64,000 nucleotides of DNA from Protea cynaroides (Eukaryota; Streptophyta; Magnoliopsida; Proteales; Proteaceae), in contig CM053265.1 in assembly GCA_028583415.1 (NCBI GenBank), positions 36,806,873 through 36,870,872 on the forward strand, in the 5' to 3' direction. Numbering within the stretch: the stretch's first letter is position 1; the number at the start of each line of letters is the position of its first letter. This document shows positions 11,301 through 23,811 of this stretch, one piece after another. The notes below the pieces were generated by a model that ran no database searches, was not told where the DNA came from, and was given only the letters and a program-made list of their open reading frames with translations. Position numbers and translations under genes: made by a program.

Positions 11301-12812
11301 TTACATTTGGTCTGAACATTGCTTCCAAAGATAAGGGTCATCCCAAATGTAGTACCGAGCATCACTCTTGATTTTCTCTCTTCGTACTCTAGGTTGCTCT
11401 AGTGGTAAGGTTTTGGTAGCGAAATAATTGACTAAATCTGCATACCACGGCACTACATTTGTCACCTTAAGTAGTTGTTCATCTGGGAAGAAATATTGTA
11501 ATGGTATCGCATCACCCTCCTTAACCACCTGATTTAGATGGTCTGCAACTAAATTCTCAGCTCTCTTCTTGTCCTTAATCTCCAAATCAAATTCTTGAAG
11601 AAGAAGGATCCATCTGATCAATCTTGTCTTATATTCCTTTTTCGCCAGCAAATGCTTAAAATCTACATGATCAGAATCGACAATAACTTTAGTTCCCAAT
11701 AAATAAGATCTAAATTTGTCTAAAGCAAAAACTATAGAAATAGCTCTTTCTTCATTGTGGAGTAGTTACACTATGCTTCAGTTAGTGTCTGTGAGGCACA
11801 ATAGATAGCATGAGCAACTTTCCCCACATGTTGGCCCAAAACAGCCCCAATAGCATAATTGCTAGCATCACACATGATCTCAAATGGGAGTTTCCAGTTC
11901 GGTGATTGAATCACTGGGGCTGTTGTTAGCAGTTCTTTGAGCTTGTCAAATGCTCTTTTGCACTCATCATTAAAGTCAAACACCACTTCCTTTTTTAAGA
12001 GCTTGCATAAGGGCAATGAAAATTTCAAGAAATCCTTAATGAAGTGCTGATAAAAGCCTGCATGTCCAAGAAAGGAACGCACTTCCCGCACAGTTGTGGG
12101 GTAAGGTAAAGATTGAACAAGATCTATCTTTGCTTTGTCAACGTCTATACCTCTAGAAGATATCACATGACCTAAAACTGCTCCTTGTGTTACCATAAAA
12201 TGACACTTCTCAGAATTCAAAACAAGGTTAGTTTCTATGCACCTCTTAAGAATAAGTGTAAGGTTATCCAAGCATGTATCAAAAGAGTCTCCATAAACAG
12301 TAAAGTCATCCATGAAAACTTCTATAATGTTCTCTACATAATCAGAAAAAATGCTACCCATACACCTCTGGAATGTGGTTGGGGCAGTGCAAAGACCAAA
12401 CGGCATTCGTCGGTAAGCAAAGGTACCAAATGGGCAGGTGAATGTCATTTTCTACTGATCTTTAGGTGTAATCACAATATGATAGTAACTCGAATAACCA
12501 TAAAGAAAACAATAGTGCGAATGACCTGCAAACCTCTCCAACATTTGATCGATAAATGGAAGAGGAAAGTGGTCTTTAGGAGTTAAAGCATTCAAATTCC
12601 AGTAATCAATACAAACACGCCACCCATTTTGTATCGTAGTAGGGATTAACTCATTATTTTGATTCTTAAAAACAGTTATGCCCATCTTTTTTGGTACCAC
12701 CTGAACCGAACTTACCTACTTACTATCAGTGATGGGATAGATAATTCCAACATCAAGGAGCTTTAGTATCTCCTTATTCACAACTTCCATCATAGGAGGA
12801 TTAAGTCTACGT
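11301..12812 (-). pseudogene. Athila-like reverse transcriptase and RNase H
   Basis: RT begins inside the conserved QRRLNPPMMEVV segment at the 12812 junction and continues with PLPFIDQMLER, TFTCPFGTFAYRRMPFGL and the catalytic VFMDDFTVYG near 12300. SFLGHAGFYQHFIKDF and the IMCDASNYAIGAVLG RNase H entry follow. RNase H continues at 11301-11699 (WILLLQEFDLEIKDKK, ENLVADHL). An in-frame TAG after TPKDQ (about 12450) and another disruption near 11770 break the frame. The N-terminus is lost at the junction with the Tat-like LTR. Confidence 0.9.
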
Positions 12813-13081
12813 TGTTGTGAGGATAAAGATCGTAATCTTTTTTTGGAAGTCGCCACCTAGATTAAGGTCTAGGTCCTTAGAAATGTGAAATCTCACCCTA
12901 AGGTAAAACTTCAATTGACACATGAGCCTTAGATTAGATTTTTGGTCCATCAGAGATTGGGTAAGTATCAGGTTACGGTTATGGAAAGGGGTTAGGCACC
13001 CAAACTGCCCGATCGAAATTGGTTTCCTATACCTTTCCTATGCCAGACTCTATCTGTTAAACTAAACCAAAGCAAGTGGTT

Positions 13082-13086
13082 TGATA
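13082..13086. other. Target-site duplication of E3, left copy
   Basis: TGATA here is repeated at 22809-22813 right after E3. The uninterrupted paralogue in LTR B (about 43570) reads GGTTTGATATCATTGAACCG with a single TGATA, an empty site. Confidence 0.95.
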
Positions 13087-15403
13087 TGTCACACCCCAAT
13101 TCTGGACTAACCAGAATGATGTGATGAACCGTCAATAAACCAACGGTTCAACCAGGATCTCACAATAGGCTATCCCACATATGATAAATCAAAACACACT
13201 CCACATTAATCAGAGGTAATAAAGTAAATAGCGGAAGTCTTACAGATAATGAACTGAGGTCTAATCATGATAAATAATTAATATTTCATTTATTTCCATG
13301 TAACCAAAACATAATTTAATACATATTACAATATCCAAATATGAAAACTAAACACTAAACATATCCACCGCTGAAACGCTCACTTAACGAACTATCTTCG
13401 TCCTCCACAGCTTGCTCACCATGGCCGCCACATGTTCATATGTTGGCGTGTTGACATAATTTTCAATCATAATACCTGCAACATCAGAAACTAAAAGAAT
13501 TGTGCGCACGAGAGTCAGCTCTCCAACTTGAGCTCAGTGAGTAAATAAAACAATGCAACAATACATATGCATGCATTCAATTAATATCTTTGGTCTGGTA
13601 TATAAATTTGCAATGTTCTATAGAAAGGATAGGTGGCCGCCGCACCTCTATACACGAGTGTGTGGAAACGCCCAATGAAAATGGCATCGTCGCCCCACAT
13701 GCACCCACCATGGACAATATACACCCCATTAAAACGGCATGGCTGTACCGGTTGCCCATACCAACACTTAAGCCCCTGTTGGCGAGGGCTTGCAAACTGG
13801 GCTCGCAACTATCCAACCCTAATGTCAAACAATGTATCCAAGGCCTCACCCCAGCATCCCTCAATACATCCATAGAGATAGAGCTAGGGTCTGGTGACCA
13901 GGCTGAACCACAATGCTACGTCCCCCCTGATGCCCTATGACATATTAGTTCTGCTAAGGTAATGACGATACGACGACGTTAGTGGACAAGACTTGAGTAG
14001 AGATAGAGCTAGAGTCTGGTGACCAGGCTGAACCACAATGCCACGTCCTCCCCCTGATGCTCCACTCGCATCAAGCACACTAACACTTGCTTAGTGGACA
14101 TGACTTGAATAGACCATGGCACAATATACCCCGATGAGAACGGCATCGAAGTACCGGTTGATACCATCCCTACCCGCACCATGTACACCAGCCAAACACA
14201 AACATTCACATGCCTATTCCAACCATCATCAACATCATCCTGTTATAATCAATAAATTTACATATGCATGAACAATAATAATAGAAATATTGGATGACAT
14301 ATTGAATGCATATAACAATCATACACGCATAAAATCATTCATGGCATCGGACTCAAGAAATAAAAACAATTTATTATTAACCAATTAGAGGTCTTCTTTC
14401 CCCACCTTAGCTTGTTAATAGATCCTCTTTCAAGATTTAGAATCACCTTTATAATGTTATTATATTGCTAGAAGACCTAACAAAGTCAATAGAATTTAAT
14501 TAGAATTAATTCCAAATTTAAAACCATCCTGTTAACTGAGGGTCGGAGGTAGGGTCGGAGTCATGATCGACCCTGGGTGCGACCCTCCCCCTAATCTGAT
14601 CTTCCCGAACACTGAGGGTCGATGCTAGGGTCAGATCTGCCATCATCCCTAGGTGCGACCCTCCATGGTTTGAGTCGAAAATATCAGATTTCGTTCTCTC
14701 TTTCATGGTTGGGTCCTATGGCTTACTTCCACAATCCATTCTATACATGTTCTATGGTTTAGAACTATACTTTATTCACCTACATGGTTTTAATGATCTC
14801 CTCCATGGTTTTCCATGAAAACCTATCCATGGATGGATGATTTGGGTTTCTTCTAAGTCATATCCTCTTCATAAACCATTCTAAAGTCCTAAATAAATCA
14901 TGGGGAATGTATTCATACCATAGGTTTGCTGAGATTCAGAGTTCCTCTGAATTTCCTCTTCTTCCTTAGCCTTTTCTTCAAGTTTTCCTTCTCTTCTTCT
15001 CTTCCTTCTCTTCTCTTTCTCTCAATCCAATTAGGGTTGTGAAAGGAGTGAAAGAGGCTTAGGTATATCTTATTTATAGGGCAAAACCTCCCAAAATAAG
15101 TCCCATTGAGTTTAGGAAAGGTTCCAATTGAAATTAGGAAGGTTTCTCAATTTTCGGTTCGTGCTGTTTTTCCCGAATGCCGAGGGTTGATGGTGAGGGT
15201 CGATGGTGAGGGTCGATGGGAGGGTCGGACCTGCCTGTTAAAACCTGTGACCCTACCCTCATTTTGACTATTTTTGGGTAAATTTTCATATTGGGTCTTG
15301 GGTTTCTTCACACACTTGGTCCACTTGGCTCGACCATCATATATAGACGGGTCACGACACGAAATGTAAGGTTGGACCATGTTCGTGGCGTGCGGGTCTT
15401 GCA
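13087..15403 (-). repeat. E3 3' LTR
   Basis: It starts TGTCACACCCCAATTC and ends GGGTCTTGCA on the plus strand (2317 bp). It differs in subfamily from the E2/E4/E5 LTRs. Where those carry GGTTAACG(G/T)TTATTG words, this one carries CCCCAATGAAAACGGCAT-like words (13671-13692, 13722-13744, 14127-14150). It has GGGTCGA/TCGACCC clusters at 14538-14665 and 15178-15255. A minus-strand TATA box lies at about 15070-15080. Confidence 0.9.
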
Positions 15404-15570
15404 ACTCCACCACCCTTAAAAGAAATTTCATCCTTGAAATTTTAAAGTACGGATCTTACAACTCCCCGATCCTTAATGAATTTTGTCCTCAAAATTTGAA
15501 CGTACGAATCATACAACTCCCCCATCCTTAAAATAAATTTTGTCCTCAAAATTTTGAATTTACTTCGGAG
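15401..15570 (-). repeat. Triplicated LTR/polypurine-tract junction in E3
   Basis: Three tandem units of 55-57 bp start at 15401, 15458 and 15513. Each begins (G/A)CAACTCC(C/A) and contains CATCCTTAAA..AATTT(C/T)(G/A)TCCT(C/T)(G/A)AAATTT. On the minus strand each unit supplies a purine tract (for example GGGGGAGT) next to the LTR-start dinucleotide. E2 and E4 have a single unit. Confidence 0.8.
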
Positions 15571-18460
15571 TCAATAGGTGGGAATTCTATTTCCACATTG
15601 CATCTACTTCCTCCTATGCACCCTTCTCCACGTCTTGTCTTTCCCAGGTTACCTTCATATAATAATTATCCTGGCTTTGGAAACATTGTACCTTCCCACT
15701 AGTGAACTAGGCTGGTACCACTTCAATAGTTAAATCTCCTATTTAATCCAGTGATTCCGTGGTCAATACTTTTGATATGGATCTCCAATGTACTTCTTCA
15801 ATAGAGACACACGAAATACATCATGCACACTAGACATGGATAGCGGTAACGCTAATTGATATACAACTTTTCTATGTCTCCCAAAGTTTATAAAGTCCGA
15901 CACATATATAGAATACAACTTTCCCTTCTCATTGAATTGTTTTAAACCATGCATAAGTGATATCTCCAAAAGCACTTTGTCGCTTATGGTGAACTCAAGG
16001 TCTTGGTGTCTCTCTGACATCTTGAGCTATCCTGCCCCTTTTCTTTGACCTTGTCTGCCACTCGATAGTTTTCTTCATTAGCCTTAGGTCTCAAAATTCT
16101 TCATTCACCAACTTTATTCCAAAATAAAGGAATTTGACTTTTCTACCGTACCATGCTTGATAGGCGACGTTTACATGGTAGCTTAATAGCAACTTCAATT
16201 CACGGTAACTTATCAACTCAAGTTCCTTGAGATCAATTCACAAGCTCGGGGCATATCTCTTAGGATCTGTATAGTCTGCCCCGACTGTCCGTCGGTTTAA
16301 GGTAAAATGCGGTACTAAACTTCAACTTTGTTCCCATTGTTTCCTATAGATCCTTCCAAAACTTCAAGATAAAGCATGAGCTTCTGGCCGACACTAAGCT
16401 CTCATGCATACCATTCAATCTGACAATACTATCCATATATATCTTAGTTAGCTGCTCCAAAGCATACCGAGGTCGTATAGAAATGGAATGAGCTATCTTC
16501 ATAAGGCGATCAACAATCACCCATACTGCGTCAACCGATCTAGGAGTCAGTGGAAAATCATTGACATAGTTCACGATACTGCATTTTCACTTCCAGACTG
16601 GCTTTGATAGTTATTGTTGTAGCCATGTTGGTCTTTGTCTTTCAGCCTTTACTTGCTGATAATTCAATTACTGAAACATGCATCTATCCACAACCACTTC
16701 TATTCCCTTTCTGCCAAAATAATCTCTTCATGTCATGATACATATTGGTACTCTAGTATGTACTGAATATTGAGTACAATGGACTCTTATCATTATCCTC
16801 TTCATAGTATCCAAGTCTTTATCTTCATGTATTCAGAATCTACCTCTGTATCTGAGTACCATCTCCGCATCCAAAGTAAGTCAAGGTTAGGTTTTTCTTT
16901 CTCTAAATCTCCTGAAATTATTCTAATATACAGATTTAACAAAATTGCAACTTTTATTTGAACCACCAATTCAGAGATGATTTTTAATGCCATAAACACA
17001 ATCGAACTATTGTTTCATAATTCATCCATAAGTTCTCGCTCGATTGGATCATCACTAGCTTCTATTATATGTTACTCTTTTCCAAATCTGAATCTGTTGC
17101 TGCAGAACATAAGGCAACATTTATACTCGGTCCTTCTTAAGACCTCATAATCCCTTTTTGCTTAAGGCTTTGCTATTACATTAGCCTTGCTCAGTGACCT
17201 TGAATATCACGGTCTTAATCCTTCAATGTTCAAACCATTTTCCTATCCTCATGTTTAACTCTTTCTGATGAAGAGATAAATAGGACTCTTAACCTAAAAT
17301 TATTCTCCGTTTAGATAATGTCTCCAAGTCTTGATTGCATAATTCATCACCGGTAACTCCAAGTCATGAGTAGGGTAACGCTTCTCATGCTCCTTTAGTT
17401 TGCTTGAAATGTATGCAATCGCTTATTTACCTTGCATCAACCCGCATCCTTGATCCAATCCGAAAGCTCCGATGGATAGGGTAAAAGGTTCCCTTGGTAC
17501 CGAAATGATCAAGGTGGGAGTTGATATCAACCTTACCATAGAATCTGGAAACATTCTTCACACTTGTAGGTTCAAATAAATTCCTCTCCCTTCCTGGTTA
17601 GCTTGGTAAGAGGTTTTGCAATCTTAGGGTGGTCGTCTAAGCATCGTCTGTAATAATCAGCTAAACCCAAGAAACTTCTTATCTTCGCAATATTCTTTAG
17701 GTGTTTCTCACCATATGTTTACTTCTATCTTAATAGGGCCACTTTATTCCTTTTATGATGCTACGTGATCTAATAAGATCACTTTGTTTAATCGGGTCTC
17801 ATATTCCTTGGAATTGGTATCAAGATTTTCCCTTCTCAGCTGTTGTGAAGCTGTTCTAAAATTCGTTGTATGAGTTGTTTCATTCTTGGAATAAACCAAA
17901 ATATCATCTATGAAAACTATGACCGACTTGTCCAACATGTCATGAAACACCCAGTTCATCAGCTCCATAAAAGATGTAAGGGCATTGGTTAATCCAAATG
18001 TCATAATCGAGAACTCATAATGTCCAATCCCGATTCTAAAAGCCATCTTCGAGATATTTCTGTCCAAATTCTTCAGCTGATGATATCTTGATTGAAGAAA
18101 ATACCTTTACTCCTTGCAACTATTTAAACAAGTCATCGATCTAAGGTAGTAGATAATGATTCTTGACTGTGAGCTTGTTTAGTTCCCGATAGTCTATACG
18201 CAAACAACACTACCATCCTTCTTCTTCACGAATTGCATTGGCACTCCTCGTGATGCAATACTTAGCAGATTAGAACCCTTGTCTAATAACTCCCATAGTT
18301 GAGTCTCAGTTCCTTTAACTCCATAGAAGCTACTCTACAGGTGCCTTTGACACGAGTATCGTCCTTGGTAACAAGTCGATGATGAACTCCATCGCATGAT
18401 CAGGTGATAACCCGGTAAGTCTCCTGGAAACACATCAGGGAATTTATGCATCACATCAAT
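15571..18460 (-). pseudogene. E3 pol relic (RT, RNase H, INT, C-terminal tail)
   Basis: Recognisable pieces are the INT C-terminal part at 15763-16020 (VVYQLALPLSMSSVHDVFR), the INT core at 16344-16574 (DAVWVIVDRLMKIAHSI, IYMDSIVRLNG), and RT at 17753-18067 (GHYEFSIMTFGLTNA, catalytic VIVFIDDILVYS). In the INT core the first two catalytic Asp positions read Asn and Ala. The segments between them are broken by frameshifts and stops. Similarity to E2 and E4 pol is much lower than between E2 and E4, so this is an old decayed copy of the same polyprotein. Confidence 0.8.
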
Positions 18461-20423
18461 ATCTGTCATCTTTGGTGCTTCTTTGGTAACGTATAACACA
18501 GATACCATATATCCAACTCATTTCTCTTCAAAGCATCTCTTCGCCTTTAGCATTGAGTGGATTAGCTTTCACTTCCTAGGCAACATACTCCCAATGATAC
18601 TAAATCATATGCCATTTTTATTCTTGAATGATAACCTCTTCTATGCACATAATCACTTGTAGAGTGTTGAGACAACCAGTCTATTTCCAAGATGACGTCA
18701 AAGTCTACCATCTCAAGTCGACTCAGGTTGCATCCAAATTCTGTTCATCCATAAGATTTGGACATTGTTCGTAATACTCATCCCATACAACATCTAGTCC
18801 AAAGGGCTTGAACTAGCAAAATCTGGTATAAGGTCTTAAAAACCTGTCTAGTTTCTTCATCTCTTTTGATTTTTCAAAGACTATCATCAAAATCTCATAT
18901 TACACTCATTAGCTTGTATTTGTTTTATCCTTGATGTTCTACCTTGCTCTCTCTTCCATATACCTCGAAATATCTTGTGATTGTTACTTCATATCCCAAG
19001 TCTATCTATAAGCATTAGGGTATATGCTTATAAATTCATTAATTCATCTAAACTCTTTTGGTCTTTTCTTAATCAATCACTCAACATTGGGCATAACTCA
19101 ATTATCATTGTATTATATCGAGTACTACTTATGCCATGACTTTATCCTTGTATCCACTCTTAAATTTACCTTTAGGAATCTTCTACCTTGTCAAAATTCA
19201 TATCGATATAGCCATCCATAACTCTACTTGAGTGCTATCTATTTCTTTACTGGCTACTCTTAATAGTTCCCACATTTTCTCATGCACTCTTTTATAGACA
19301 TGATTCATATCCATCCATTTGGCAATCTTAAAACAAATCCTCTATTTCTTCATCTGAGGTTCATTGGCTATGACATTTAATCTGAATTTAATCATCTTTC
19401 TTCCAATAATTCCATTATCACTAATCATCTTTATCATCAAAGGTCAGGGAGTGTATGGATCAAAATGTTCATCCAAAAGTGATTCACTTCCTTCCATCGA
19501 TTTAGCATAATGACAATTACTTGCTTTATATAGTGAACCTAGGTTTAAAGAATCAGGAGTAAATCTGTGGTAATCTCACTGGCATCAAAAGATCGTTAAG
19601 TTGCACGGTGGTCAAGTACATGGAAATAGAGGTTTTACAATTCTTAACCTCATGGTTAAAGGTGTAAATCTGGAGAAGGTTTTTGTACATCAGTAATTTA
19701 GGTAAAATCGAAAAGATGTACGCTCAACATGATTAAACATTTAACCGTTCATTAAGTTCATATCTTAGTTCATGTTGTCGATCATGAGAGCAGCTTAGAT
19801 TGAAATAATCAGGACTAATACTAAAGAAACAATATCTATAACTCCAATTGACAGGTTAAATCAAGAAGGTATCCTGTCAAGGTACGAGAATTAAAATCAA
19901 GTATGTGCATCCTCTATAATCATAAGAGTAAGTCAATAATGCACCGCATCCTATATAAACATATCTACTTACATGGCCATTATCCTTTTATCTCTGTTTG
20001 GATTTAGCCCGAGATCTTTTCCTTTATCTCTACAGGGGTTTTGGCATTACTAGCCATTTTTCTTCTTCCTCTGTCTTACATCGAGTTTCACATCTTGTGA
20101 GTACCAACTCGGTATTCCAATTTTCTGCTTTATAGAAGCTCCCTTCTTGCTACTGTACTATATCCTGGTATACTTGGAAAACTACCCAACTTATAGATAA
20201 TACCCTAAATTATTTGTTTATTAGGATAATTTTTGGTCTTCTCTTTCTGTGTGAGTGTATATATATGGTCCACCTTTTACATGTACATTATCGTCTTGTT
20301 TAATTTCTAACTCAACCAACACAGGTGCTTATGGTTTGTTTGTATTAAAGTTTCTAATTTATCCTAACTCAGTTCATGGACTCCAGTGGAAGTATGCAGG
20401 TTTAATGGGTAAGGCCTACGAGA
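18461..20423 (-). other. E3 5' internal region without gag
   Basis: At 18500-18760 there is a weak trace of the protease region (CCAAGATGACGTCAAAG block, shared with E2 and E4). The remaining 1.7 kb is AT-rich with no long ORF. It is colinear with 49520-51190 of E4 (for example TGTCGATCATGAGA, CTATATAAACATATCTA). I see no CCHC knuckle or gag domain, and no copy of the antisense gene found at this place in E2. Confidence 0.65.
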
Positions 20424-20435
20424 GCTCTGACACCA
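20424..20435 (-). other. Primer-binding site of E3
   Basis: The minus strand reads TGGTGTCAGAGC, one mismatch from the tRNA-iMet complement TGGTATCAGAGC, 3 nt from the 5' LTR end. Confidence 0.85.
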
Positions 20436-20438
20436 AGT

Positions 20439-22808
20439 TGTCACACCCCAATTCTGGACTAACCAGAATGATGTGATAAACCGTCAATAAACCAACGGTT
20501 CAACCAGGATCTCACAATAGGCTATCCCACATATGATAAATCAAAACACATTCCACATTAATCAGAGGTAATAAAGTAAATAGCGGAAGTCTTACAGATA
20601 ATGAACTGAGGTCTAATCATGATAAATAATTAATATTCCATTTATTTCCAAGTAACCAAAACATAATTTAATATATATTACAATATCCAAATATGAAAAC
20701 TAAACACTAAATATATCCACCGCTGAAACGCTCGCTTAACGCACTATCTTCGTCCTCCACAGCTTGCTCACCATGGCCGCCACATGTTCATATGTTGGCG
20801 TGTTGACATAATTTTCAATCATAATACCTGCAACATCAGAAACTAAAAGAATTATGCGCACGAGGGTCAGCTCTCCAACCTGAGCTCAGTGAGTAAACAA
20901 AACAATGCAACAATACATATGCATGCATTCAATTAATATCTTTGGACTGGTATATAAGTTTGCAATGTGCTATAGAAAGGATAGGTGGCCGCCGCACCTC
21001 TATACACAAGTGTGTAGAAACGCCCAATGAAAACGACATCGTCGCCCCACATGCACCCACCATGGACAATATACACCCCATGAAAACGGCATGGCTGTAC
21101 CGGTTGCCCATACCAACACGTAAGCCCCTGTTGGCGAGGGCTTGCAAACTGGGCTCGCAACTAACCAACCCTAATGTCAAACAATGTATCCAAGGCCTCA
21201 CCCCAAAGATCCCCTCAATACATCCATAGAGATAGAGCTAGGGTCCGGTGACCAGGGCTGAACCACAATGCCACGTCCCCCCTGATGCCCTATGACATAT
21301 TAGTTCTGCTAAGGTAATGGCGATACGACGATGTTAGTGGACAAGACTTGAGTAGAGATAGAGCTAGAGTCTGGTGACCAGGCTGAACCACAATGCCACG
21401 TCCTCCCCCTCATGCTCCACTCGCATCAAGCACATTAACACTTGCTTAGTGGACATGACTTGAATAGACCATGGCACAATATACCCCAATGAGAACGGCA
21501 TCGAAGTACCGGTTGATACCATCCCTACCCGCACCATGTACACCAGCCAAACACAAACATTCACATGCCTATTCCTACCATCATCAACATCATCATGTTA
21601 TAATCAATAAATTTAAATATGCATGAACAATAATAATAAAAATATTGGATGACATGTTGAATGCATATAACAGTCATACACGCATAAAATCATTCATGGC
21701 ATCGGACTTAAGAAATAAAAACAATTTATTATTAACCAATTAGAGGTCTTGTTCCCTCACCTTAGCTTGTTAATAGATCCTCTTCCAAGCTTTAGAATCA
21801 CCTTTATAATGTTATTATATTGCTAGAAGACCTAACAAAGTCAATAAAATTTAATTAGAATTAATTCCGAATTTAAAACCATCCTATTAACTGAGGGTCG
21901 GAGGTAGGGTCGGAGTCATGATCGACCCTGGGTGCGACCCTCCCCCTAATCTGATCTTCCCTAATACTAAGGGTCGATGCTAGGGTCGGATCTGCCATCG
22001 ACCCTAGGTGCGACCCTCCATGGTTTGAGTCGAAAATATCAGATTTCGTTCTCTCTTTCATGGTTGGGTCCTATGGTTTACTTCCACAATCCATTCTATA
22101 CATGTTCTATGGTTTAGAACTATACTTTATTCACCTACATGGTTTTAATGATCTCCTCCTTGGTTTTCCATGAAAACCTATCCATGAATGGATGATTTGG
22201 GTTTCTTCTAAGTCATATCCTATTCATAAACCATTCTAAAGTCTTAAATAAATCATGGGGAATGTATTCATACCTTAGGTTTGCTGAGATTCAGAGTTCC
22301 TCTGAATTTCTTCTTCTTCCTTAGCCTTTTCTTCAAGTTTTCCTTCTCTTCTTCTCTTCCTTCTCTTCTCTTTCTCTCAATCCAATTAGGGTTGTAAAAG
22401 GAGTGAAAGAGGCTTAGGGATGTCCTATTTATAGGGCAAAACTTCCCAAAATAAGTCCCATTGAGTTTAGGAAAGGTTCCAATTAAAATTAGGAAGGTTT
22501 CTCAATTTTTGGTTCGTGTTGTTTTTCCCGAATGCCGAGGGTCGATGGTGAGGGTCGATGGGAGGGTCAGACAACTCATAGACCCTGTGACCCATGGTTG
22601 AGGGTCGATGGTGAGGTTCGATGGGAGGGTCGGACCTGCCTGTTAAAACCTGCGACCCTACCCTCATTTTGACTATTTTTGGGTAAATTTTCATATTGGG
22701 TCTTGGGTTTCTTCACACACTTGGTCCACTTGGCTCGACCATCATATATAGACGGATCACGACATGAAATGTAAGGTTGGACCATGTTCGTGGCGTGCGG
22801 GTCTTGCA
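20439..22808 (-). repeat. E3 5' LTR
   Basis: This 2370-bp LTR runs from TGTCACACCCC to GGGTCTTGCA on plus. It is nearly colinear with 13087-15403. The main length difference is an extra GGGTCGATGG..GGGTCGATGG segment near 22540-22640, that is, a copy-number change in the word array. Confidence 0.9.
22425..22434 (-). promoter_or_regulatory. TATA box in E3 5' LTR
   Basis: The minus strand reads CTATAAATAG. It is followed 30-50 nt downstream by the conserved CTTTCACTCC..ACAACCCTAATTGG block that probably begins the transcript. Confidence 0.6.
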
Positions 22809-22813
22809 TGATA
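22809..22813. other. Target-site duplication of E3, right copy
   Basis: TGATA directly follows the E3 end GTCTTGCA and matches 13082-13086. Confidence 0.95.
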
Positions 22814-22975
22814 TCATTGAACCGAATCTATATCCATCAGATTGCCTACGTATTATGAAATTATTCTAAAAATCAGGTTCACCATAGTAGTTCAGGTGTA
22901 ATTAAAGTTTATGATTGTAATTTATGCTTGTGCATGATTAAGTTCATTATTCAAGTTGAAGTTTATGCTTGAAAG

Positions 22976-23200
22976 GATGAGAAACCCTATGGGTTAAAAT
23001 CTGGATAGTCCATACGAACCGATAGATAGTCCTAGTGGATCTATGGATAACCCTATTTGGGTCAAAATGTGGATAATCCATTCTGGGTTGAAATGGATAA
23101 TCCTTTCTGGGTGGGAATGTAGATAACCCTATTTGGGTCAAAATGAGGATAACCTTATTTGGGTCAAAATATGGATGGATATCATAGTGGATCTATGGAT
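22976..23200 (-). repeat. Short tandem repeats in Tat-like LTR A (GGATAA..TTTGGGT type)
   Basis: Units of about 22-35 bp carry (T)GGATAAYCC(T)ATTTGGGTCAAAATG or TTCTGGGT variants, at least six in a row. The paralogue in LTR B at 43730-43940 has the same array. On minus a chance ORF (22947-23141) runs through it and is not a gene. Confidence 0.7.
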
Positions 23201-23307
23201 AGTCCGAGTGGACTAAGGTGTGGATCTAAATTTGGGATTTTCCCAAATGGCCTACGTATCCTAGGGTTTGCCCTAGGAATCAGAATCTACGTAGTTTGGG
23301 CACTGTG

Positions 23308-23415
23308 AAATAACCTATTCTAGGTTAATGATTGAGAACCTATTCAAGGTTAAGGGTATAGAACCTATTTTAGGTTTAGGGTTTATAACCTATTCTAGGT
23401 TTAGGGTTTACTGAG
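23308..23415 (-). repeat. Imperfect palindromic tandem repeats in LTR A
   Basis: Four units of 25-30 bp centre on AACCTATTCTAGGTT or AACCTATTTTAGGTT, each nearly palindromic. The right-hand units are followed by TAGGGTTTA. They are duplicated at 53620-53730 in LTR B. Confidence 0.75.
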
Positions 23416-23811
23416 GGGTAGAAATCGTCCTGAGCTACCCTTTTCATCCTGAGTTCTAATTTTGGATGGTTTGGCAAAGCATTCTGTTTCTTTATTAAGA
23501 TTTTTATTATTTTCCATTATGCACTTCCCAAGAATGTGGGTTTCTAAATGCACGTCCCCACGTCTAGATTGTCTTCTAGATGTACAGATATGGCAGCTCG
23601 ACTAGGGTGCAGCATAAATTAAGTTATTGCCATAAATGAAATATTCTATCTAAGCATGGCTTGTATGATATTTATGGTAACTATCACAACATATAGTAAG
23701 ATTATGAAAATATTCCTAAAATGGCATGTATTGCAAATAAGGTAAGAACCTATATCGCATGATCTAATATGCTAATCTAAACATGGTAAGACCTAATATG
23801 GCAAGATCTTA

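Larger units (their letters stand above)
7265..12812 (-). mobile_element. Athila-like Ty3/gypsy element, 3' half
   Basis: Read on the minus strand, this contains reverse transcriptase (12812 leftwards), RNase H, integrase, a 1.4-kb 3' untranslated region, a polypurine tract and one LTR ending at 7265. The RT, integrase and C-terminal motifs are those of the Athila lineage. The gag, protease and N-terminal RT are missing because the sequence changes abruptly to the Tat-like LTR at about 12813. On the left it interrupts E6. TTGGG at 7260-7264 is the candidate target duplication. Confidence 0.85.
13087..22808 (-). mobile_element. Family-T element E3, gag-less with relic pol (9722 bp)
   Basis: It has two LTRs (13087-15403, 20439-22808), a TGATA target duplication, a tRNA-iMet-type primer site (20424-20435), and a degenerate pol on the minus strand (about 15571-18460). 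The rest of the interior (about 18460-20423) shows only a decayed protease trace and nothing like gag or the antisense gene of E2. The LTRs agree closely (5 differences counted over the first about 245 bp), yet pol is riddled with frameshifts and has lost integrase catalytic residues. It therefore probably moved in trans as an already defective copy. Confidence 0.9.

Noticed and set aside
13577..13940. Overlapping ORFs on both strands in the E3 LTR, repeated at 20929-21229
   Set aside because: They occur in non-coding LTR sequence and are repeated only because the LTR is repeated. No domain, and they are disrupted in other family LTRs.
20255..20476. 73-codon plus ORF before the E3 primer site (and 50982-51200 in E4)
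   Set aside because: It runs into the primer site and LTR, has no domain, and is the conserved leader read on the wrong strand.
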